64,000 nucleotides of DNA from Hysterangium stoloniferum (Eukaryota; Basidiomycota; Agaricomycetes; Hysterangiales; Hysterangiaceae): positions 124,001-188,000 of the forward strand of contig WHVD01000063.1 in assembly GCA_015178975.1 (NCBI GenBank), written 5' to 3'. The stretch's first letter is position 1, and the number at the start of each line of letters is the position of its first letter. This document shows, in pieces, positions 57,187 through 64,000 of this stretch. The position numbers and the translations under genes are program-made. Below the pieces are notes generated by a model. It was not told where the DNA came from, did not search any database, and saw only the letters and a list, made by a program, of their open reading frames with translations.

Positions 57187-57470
57187 AAGGGAACAGGGAT
57201 TATTTGTAATGTAATAATCAGTCAAACTACTCAACAAGAGGTGACTGAAGTTTTTAGATTACAAATAACAAGAAATGTAACAAGGATTATTTGCAATGTG
57301 ATAATCAGTCAAATTACTCAACAAGAGGTGACTGTAGTACAAAGGATTAATACCAAATTACTCAACAAGAGGTGGCAGGGAATCCTAATTGGTAGGATAG
57401 CTGTCAAATTACTCAACCAGAGGTGACAGGGAATCCTAGGTGCCAGATGCTCAACTAAGAGATGGCAATA
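57187..57470 (+). repeat. Diverged tandem repeats (ACTCAACAAGAGGTGAC word)
   Basis: The word CAAATTACTCAACAAGAGGTGAC/GGCAG recurs near 57224, 57307, 57351, 57405 and 57448, with GGGATTATTTG-AATGT-ATAATCAGTC before the first two. The spacing of 45-85 bp suggests an imperfect minisatellite. Confidence 0.55.
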
Positions 57471-57586
57471 AACTGCTTGCTGCAGTGACACACTGATGTG
57501 TTTATAAATGGGTTGATAAGATTGGTTATATTTCATGGCTGGAGCAGAGCTCTTTATATACACTGAGATCTGAGACATTTAGAGAC

Positions 57587-57967
57587 TGTTATGAACTGTG
57601 TCTTACGCATGCCCTGAATAAACGTGAGGATAAACACGATGTCACAAACAACAATAACACTTTGACCACGAACCGTAAATATTTCTTTTTGTCTGTTTCC
57701 TATTGTTACAATCCCATTGTCCTACCGTCTCTTTTGTGCCATGGGATTCATTGTTCGCATCCACATAAATATGAGCACTACCAATGTATGTTCCTCAGTC
57801 GATTTACAATCTTCGTGTCGACTGAGGTACATTACTAAATATGTTTTTTCTTTCATGCACTAGCATGCTAACAATTGTGTGGTAGATACTATATTTGTAA
57901 TAGGTTTGATCTTTTATATCAGTCGATTGACAATCTTCGTGTCGACTGAGATACTATATTTGTAATA
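57587..57967 (+). mobile_element. 5' LTR of the TRIM-like element
   Basis: TGTTATGAACTGTG ... ATTTGTAATA. Holds two copies of an inverted repeat CAGTCGA ... TCGACTG (around 57798-57826 and 57922-57950). Confidence 0.8.
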
Positions 57968-57969
57968 GG

Positions 57970-58240
57970 TTATGGGCAGCCTCCTCCTCATCTCTTTGCC
58001 TCTGCCTCTCAGCCTCCTCCGCGGCCAATGCCGCCTGGTACTCCCTGTCCAAGGCCTCCTCGGCCTCCCTGGCTTCCCTTTCTGCTTCTTCGCGAAGCTG
58101 GCATTGCTCTTCTCACCGCACCAAGAGTTGGGCCACACTCCAAGTCGCCCAATGCGCAGTACCTGTGAAAGGTCCGGTGGTTGGCATCACCCATCTCGGC
58201 ATTGGCTTTGGTCCCATTTTGTCGATGATGGGGGTAATAA
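57970..58240 (-). pseudogene. Charged coiled-coil ORF fragment inside the TRIM-like element
   Basis: The minus frame, GC-rich unlike its surroundings, reads REEAEREAREAEEALDREYQ, then AALAAEEAERQRQRDEEEAA, ending at the LTR edge. An upstream frame has FHRYCALGDLECGP. It could be a captured gag or host-gene fragment. A frameshift separates the two parts. Function unknown. Confidence 0.4.
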
Positions 58241-58427
58241 AAAAGAAGAAATTTCTATTTTTTCAAATTTATATATAGGCTCATTGCATTTGAACCTTAC
58301 CTTCCAGATCACATGACTCTTTGACACATATGTGTAACCGACATGACTTTTGACACATGCGCGTAGCCGACAAGGACCGTATCTAGGCCTAGAGCCTCTT
58401 TGGGACTTCGGCATAAAGGGAGGGTAC

Positions 58428-59284
58428 TGTTATGACCGGACAATCCCGCCGGACTCCAGGCACTAACCTATACGCCACCATGCCCTACATGCACCAAATG
58501 TCTGTTTATAGGAATTCCTGCCTGGACTCCATACATCAAGACTCATTACATTCGACTTCATTACGACACATATCAGTCACCGGACTTCCCCCGGACTCTG
58601 TCTCTGTCTATGTCCGTCTTCGTCCCACACATCAGTCACCGGACCCCGCTCAGAATCCCGTCACTGCTCTAATCGAGCCCCATTCCCATTTTAGTCAAAT
58701 GACCTGTCACGATTTGGACTCCACTCCCGCTCCGTTTCCCGTTATGGGTTATGCTTTGTCACGATTCGGACTCCGCTCTGTTCTGTCCCGTTCCTAACAC
58801 CAAACTTGGTGTTTATTATTCCCGTTTTACGTTTTGTTAGTTTCATTTCGTCATTACTGGATTTGGTATGTCATTCACTCCACAGTCTATATAAACTGGC
58901 AGATGTTGTACATACAATCCAGTCAGAAAATTAGCTTAGATTCCCCCCAGTAATCTAATCCATTTTCTGCTCTAAAACCTTGCTTGATTCACATCGCTCT
59001 CACTAGTCAGAGCCCACAGGCTCCGGCGCATCTATCTCTCTCAACTATCTCGACTCATGACACGACCTCCGACCCACCACCTCTGACCTACGACCTATGA
59101 CCCACCACCTCTGACCTACGACCTATGACCCATGAACCCCGCCCAGACTTCCCGGGATTCCTGTCCGCCTGTTCAAAATTGGACAACACGATCTAGCGAG
59201 GGCACAGCCTATAAGCTGAAGCCAAGTCCTACTGGATATCCCACAGGTTTCTCCGGAGACCCGCCCTGTGTGTGTATTCTAACA
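58428..59284 (+). mobile_element. Class 1 LTR, preceded by a polypurine tract
   Basis: TGTTATGACCGGAC ... TGTGTATTCTAACA, 857 bp. Immediately upstream is CATAAAGGGAGGGTAC and a stretch like the end of Gypsy elements (TTTGGGACTTCGGC), so this is a 3' LTR brought in with a piece of its element; its flanks do not match. TATATAAA lies near 58888, the hairpin at 59196-59229, and GGAC/GTCC outer stem at 59181-59184 and 59226-59229. Confidence 0.8.
59181..59229 (+). promoter_or_regulatory. Conserved LTR hairpin, exemplar (class 1)
   Basis: Outer stem GGAC/GTCC; GGC/GCC; CAGC/GCTG around the loop CTATAA; the same AA positions. About 55 bp before the LTR 3' end and about 300 bp downstream of the TATA box. 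Confidence 0.7.
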
Positions 59285-59335
59285 GCATTGGTCTCCGCCT
59301 ATGTAATCCTGAAGGGCATGCTCAGCCAGGGGGAG

Positions 59336-59716
59336 TGTTATGAACTGTGTCTTACGCATGCCCTGAATAAACACGAGGATAAACACGATGTCACAAACAA
59401 CAATAACACTTTGACCACAAACTGTAAATATTTCTTTTTGTCCATTTCCTATTGTTACAATCCCATTGTCCTACCATCTCTTTTGTGCCATGGGATTCAT
59501 TGTTCGCATCCACATAAATACGAGCACTACCAATGTATGTTCCTCAGTTGATTTACAATCTTCGTGTCGACTGAGGTATGTTACTAAATATGTTTTTTCT
59601 TTCACACACTAGCATGCTAACGATTGTGTGGTAGATACTATATTTGTAATAGGTTCAATCTTTTATATCAGTTGATTTACAATCTTCATGTCGACTGAGA
59701 TACTATATTTGTAATA
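59336..59716 (+). mobile_element. 3' LTR of the TRIM-like element
   Basis: Same length as the 5' LTR (381 bp) with about 15 substitutions, mostly C/T or G/A. Confidence 0.8.
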
Positions 59717-60634
59717 GAGACATATTGAACTTTATTTCTATCCTATTTTAGCTATTTTACTTGGAATGTTTTAGACATTTCCCCCATTCTCTATTGTAGC
59801 ATATATGATGACATAATATATGACATAATATTCCCACGCTAGTGTGCGTGTGACACCCATTGCGCCTTGTGACTGTCACACGCCTTTTGTGACTGTTGCA
59901 CACCCTTGTGACTGTCACGTGCTCTTGTGACTGTCATGCACCCTTGTGATGACTGTCACTTGTTGTGACGACACTCACTTGTTGTGATGACACTCACTTG
60001 TTGTGACAATGGTCACTTATTGTGACGACCAGTCACTTGTTGTGAGGAATATTCCCGCGCATTATGTAATAAGCGCCAGGTGGCCGGTTTGAAGATATAT
60101 AGTTAAAAAAGAATAAAAGTAGAAATTTTGTAGTCTACTCAGATTTTTAGATAAAAATACAAAATAATTTGCATAATTTCGAGATAAATCAAAGGAATAC
60201 TGTACAATTTTACCATAGCGATATAAGTACATTTTTAGAGTCTTTGTTAAGAATCTCGTTTGGGGAAATTGCGAAAAATAGAGAAAAACTTTAAAAATAC
60301 ATAACAGGAAGTAACAGGTGACCTGAAAAATATGAAATTGGCACTAGTGGAAAGCTGGGGACAAATTGAATATTTTTGTGCATTAAAAACAATATGAATG
60401 ACACCACCTATTGACAGATCATACATATGAGAATATTTGGTTAATTATTGGATCTGAAAGAGTCCAAAAATGAGACTCTATAAGTTTTTATTCATATTTT
60501 TGTAACCCTTACTTCACCTGCTATAAAGGTAAATAACTATAGAGAACCTTAGTAGAAACAGTGAGAGGCCTAGTAGTGAAAGTTTAGTGACAATATAGAA
60601 ATACATAAGGTAACAAGAAAGATGATACATATGT
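59717..60634. repeat. AT-rich DNA with a TGTGAC-based tandem array
   Basis: 59870-60045 is a run of about ten short units built on CTTGTGACTGTCAC and then CACTTGTTGTGACGACACT, flanked by similar words AATATTCCCACGC and AATATTCCCGCGC. The remainder is AT-rich with no gene seen. Confidence 0.55.
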
Positions 60635-61180
60635 TGTTAGGACATATTCTTAGGACAACTGAATAGTTAGTTCATAAGGGTGCAGCACATTAGCTGAAGC
60701 CAAGTCCTATTCCTTTAACCTACCTATGTATCCTTGTCACCAATCACTGTTTTTCCAAGTTGCACTTCCTACCTGCAGCACTCAAATAATCTTGATTTTG
60801 CTCACCACATTCAGTTCCATTTCAAATCAAAACACAGTCTCAGGTCAATCTTCAGAACCCAAGAATCTTTCCCAATTTGGCTTACTGTTCTCATTGCTCA
60901 CTCATTTCAGAGTTCTGCCTGGTTGTGTCCCTTGTTCACCTGTTGTATGTATGACTGGATTGGTAGTTTAATAACTTCTAAGCTTATATAGCCTAGGTGC
61001 ATTTACAATCCAATCTAAATGGTGATAGCTATCAACTAAGAATCACCTATAGGCACTAATTTAAATTATATATACATTTTCTTAAGTAGTGGCCACCTTT
61101 ACTGTGATATCCAATATGACATCATTAGACACTTAATCTTGCAGCTTACAGTTAATATATATTATTTATTCCACCTCCCC
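60635..61180. mobile_element. Unclassified LTR-like sequence with hairpin
   Basis: Contains a sense hairpin at 60674-60709 with a perfect 6-bp outer stem TAGGAC (60651-60656)/GTCCTA (60704-60709). The right side holds the minus-strand purine tract GCATTAGCTTGAGGGGGAGG (61172-61191) next to TGGAATAAATAA, a possible copia-type 3' LTR start. The two signals imply opposite orientations, so borders are unresolved. Confidence 0.35.
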
Positions 61181-62990
61181 CTCAAGCTAATGCTTCCAGG
61201 TAATTTTTGAGAATAAATATCTTACCTTGAAAACCATATTATAATATAAAGAATGGTCAATTTGTTATAAGGGCTAGATATCTTCCAAAACAGTTGGCTG
61301 CACTAGATTCCTGAAATGTGGTTGCCCTAGCTTGTAGCAACTTGATATATCTATCAGCCTACTGTAGCTATGATAAGTAAGAGGTGATTCCACATAGGAA
61401 TAACCTTTGTACAATGCAAACAATTTTGGACACTAACATCTCTCACAGTCCTCCAAACACCCTCTGGTCCAATTCCTTGCTCCCATTCTATTATTCATTG
61501 AGGCATATTGTGCCTTCACCTTCAAGGCCACATCTCAACACAACAACTAATATTCGCTCTCCAAAAACACACCAGCTCGCCACTAACCATACAGTCGAAG
61601 CAACCTTCTAATTTCCAAAAGCAGTCAAGGCTGCCCAGGCATCTGCACAGACCCTAATCTGGCTACCTGGCATCTGTGCAAACTTTGATCAGGCTGTGTG
61701 ACCATGTGGCAGGCACCATCACCTTTTGGCAGGCTGCCAGATTCTGGCACCAAGATGGCAGGCTAGTGGCACTCTCCCAGGCACGACTGGATGCCACTTC
61801 AGGACCTGAGCAGCTGGGATCAGGTAAGCCGGCACCTGACTTTGCCGACAGGCCTGATCAGGATTTTTGGATTTTTCCGACATTGAAGCCTGGTATAATA
61901 TCTGGGATCACTGTTTTTCTGCTGCCCTGGGTGTCATCCCTAGCAAATGCTGAGGCCCTGGCTTGTTTTATTGCCTCTGGGTCTGCAAATAGCCTAGTTA
62001 TGGCAGGGCTTTGGGCATGGGTCCCCCTTCAAAGTCTCTGGAGTTGTTGTTGGATAACAGATGGTTCCTAGGTGCTGTCAGCCAGGCTATTTGGGAGTCC
62101 AGCCATTCAATCTCCAGTGCAATGAGTGATCCTCTGGGAATTGGGTATCCTGACTGTTGCCCACCAGATCTGCTGTCAGTGATGTTGGAGGCTCTCCAGT
62201 TTCAGGGGTTGTGGCTTCCATCCCCACCTCTGGGTGGGGTGGGTGTCCATCACCACTTAGGTTAATACCTAGGTGGGCAAATACCCTTGTGGCAGGGACC
62301 CCAGTGTCATAGTGGGAGGTATAAACTAAAATAGAAAGGTTCTAAAGGAAAGGTAAAGTGTCAATGAGTGAAAACATTTTATGGCTGAGAATTGATAGTT
62401 GTCATTAGGAAACAAAAGGCATGGGAGTCCTTTATATGCTCAGCTGGACATTGAGTGTTGCACTTTTCCCAGCAAGCAAGGGATCATGCAACACTTGTCA
62501 CTATATTGTCTTATGTACACTAGTGGGTGTAACTAGAGAATCAGACATTTTTTACCCCATAACCACGACTTGCTCAAGGCATCATTTGCAGTGTCCTGCA
62601 AGCTGTGATTGGGGTATCATCTCAGCCATCTCTAATGGCTACAAGCTACATCTCATCTTTGCTCTGAGCTTTGTACTTACCATCAAACCCAAGACTATCT
62701 ACTTGAATGCACTCATTGTTGCCCACACCTCTTTGCATCTTTCTATTTCTTTCTTGTGAACCATTCCTACTTTATTCCATTTCATTGGACTCTTTCCATC
62801 CAAATTGTACTGTAAGGATCAATTCCACTTGTTGTCTTAATTGCCTCCAGCTCCCTTATGGCTGCTTACAATGATTATTCCTATTTTCCTAGTTATAGTG
62901 TACTTCAATAGTCAATATAACATTCTCATACCTAGAAGCTCGATATTCTTCATATATCAAGTGGTCAGAACTTCAACAACTCTTCACACA
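61181..62990. other. Unassigned transposon-like region
   Basis: 61640-62300 is GC-richer with repeated GGCAGGC/CTGGCA words and open frames on both strands, none recognised. It may be a retrotransposon gag region. 62300-62990 is AT-rich with TTTATATGCTCAGC near 62432. Confidence 0.3.
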
Positions 62991-63059
62991 GAGTTTCCTA
63001 ATCAAGAGAAGTATCCAAAGCTTTACAGTACAAGTTGGTATCTGAGCTCATAACTTATG

Positions 63060-64000
63060 TACATATGTGGTGAAAAATGTATCAAATATAACAAGTGCAC
63101 AAAGCATTTTCCCAAGCCCTTTCATGAATCTACAAGTATTAATGAAGATGGCTATTCAAAGTACCACCATAGAAATGATGGCAGAAAACATAAAGTCAGA
63201 GGTCATGAGCTGGACAACTGAAATGTTGTCCCTTACTATGCTCTTCTCATTCTGGAATGTCATATAATGTTGAGATGACTTTCAATGTTTGCTCCATTAA
63301 ATATATTAATGCCTGTTATGTCAGTGCATATGAAGCATTTTGGAGACTTTTGGAAAATGAGATACATACTCAATCACCTGCTGTCATAGCCCTCCCTGTG
63401 CATTTAGAGAATCAACAATCAGTTTTCTTTGATGACATGGAGGGTCCAGAAGAGGCTTTGGATGCTGCCCATTGTTCCAAGACCAAGTTGATGGCATACT
63501 TTGAGGCCAATTCTAAAAATACAATAGGCCTTAATGGTAGAGCAGCCAATTCACTTCACTATGTTGAGTTTCCAGAATTTTTCACATGGAATTTAAAAAA
63601 ATAAAAAAAAAGAAAAAGAAAACGGAATACAAGAAGGGGATTTACTATTGGATGTATTCATTTTGCAGGATCCTCAAGTGGCCCAAGGTTCTTCCTATGT
63701 ACTTTGTTCACAGTTGTCAATGGGGCAACTTCTTTTGAAGATCTCAAGACCTATGAAGGACAGGTCTATCATTCCAAGTAGCCTGCATGGCATGTGGTCT
63801 ACTTGAAGATGATAAAGAATGGAAGTTGTGTCTTCAAGAGGCAAAGGCCATGCAGACTGGATCTCAATTATGGAGACTGTTTGCTACCATTCTCAGCCAA
63901 TGCTTGTCTTCTGATCCAGCTGCACTCTGGCATGAATTTAAAGCAGACATTTGTGATGACTTGAAATACATTCTTCAGACACATCTTCATCAGCTAAACC
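63060..64000 (+). pseudogene. Helitron helicase-like fragment, runs off window
   Basis: Rolling-circle transposon protein (RepHel type) remnant. The plus strand shows CGEKCIKYNKCTKHFPKPFHES, NEDGYSKYHHRNDGRKHKVRGHELDN, then VSAYEAFWRLLENEIHTQSPAVIALPVHLENQQSVFFDD, and FFLCTLFTVVNGATSFEDLKTYEGQVYHS, followed in another frame by ACGLLEDDKEWKLCLQEAKAMQTGSQLWRLFATIL. Frameshifts near 63245, 63600 and 63780, plus a deletion between VVPYYA and the AYEAFW part (where the conserved rolling-circle region would be), make it a pseudogene. The helicase motifs would lie to the right. Confidence 0.8.

Larger units (their letters stand above)
57587..59716 (+). mobile_element. Short LTR retrotransposon (TRIM-like), both LTRs, TSD GAGAC
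   Basis: Two 381-bp LTRs (57587-57967 and 59336-59716), with GAGAC at 57582-57586 and 59717-59721. A purine tract CAGCCAGGGGGAG precedes the right LTR. The internal region is about 510 bp once the class 1 LTR (58428-59284) is removed, too short for pol. The LTRs differ at roughly 15 sites, nearly all transitions. They end in TA, not CA. Confidence 0.8.

Noticed and set aside
61676..62071. 131-aa ORF as a protein-coding gene
   Set aside because: Both strands are open over repeated GGCAGGC words, with no recognisable domain or splice signals; left as unassigned.

Overview
The window looks like nuclear DNA of a transposon-rich basidiomycete, probably an agaricomycete. Introns are short (about 40-60 bp) with GT-AG borders. 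The protein families are typical of that group: secreted sedolisins, Plavaka-like transposases, a DUF6532 protein, chromodomain Gypsy elements, a DIRS-like reverse transcriptase and a Helitron helicase. No bacterial operons, CRISPR arrays or convincing RNA genes were seen.

Layout. 1-981 (minus) is the first part of a sedolisin gene that runs off the left edge. 982-1414 is its promoter. 1968-7886 is a stack of nested insertions: an AT-rich MITE-like element (family X) cut by three LTR insertions, one of which holds another solo LTR and a Tc1/mariner element. 7887-9116 is intergenic with LTR-like remains. 9117-10225 (minus) is a spliced gene with three zinc-finger-like units, with possible further exons up to 11648. 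12408-14611 (plus) is a complete ten-exon sedolisin, head-to-head with the first one and sharing its promoter sequence. From about 15100 the window is almost all mobile DNA: nested LTRs (16485-21514), a Plavaka-like transposase (22534-25561, minus, one stop codon) divergent from an apparently intact nine-exon DUF6532 gene (25757-27722, plus), chromodomain Gypsy elements (28245-32146, 36209-43080, 48830-53703), a DIRS-like element (44820-46840, minus), a second damaged Plavaka-like gene (53704-56590, plus), a short LTR element with two 381-bp LTRs (57587-59716), unassigned AT-rich DNA, and a Helitron helicase fragment running off the right edge (from about 63060).

The host-like genes are the two sedolisins and the zinc-finger gene. 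Most mobile-element coding regions carry stops, frameshifts or insertions. Target-site duplications let much of the insertion order be read directly.

The most interesting signal is a short conserved hairpin. Twenty copies sit near the 3' end of at least four otherwise dissimilar LTR families. Its outer stem differs between families (GGAC/GTCC versus GGAGC/GCTCC) and its inner stem also covaries (CAGC/GCTG versus CAAC/GTTG), which suggests selection on RNA or DNA structure.
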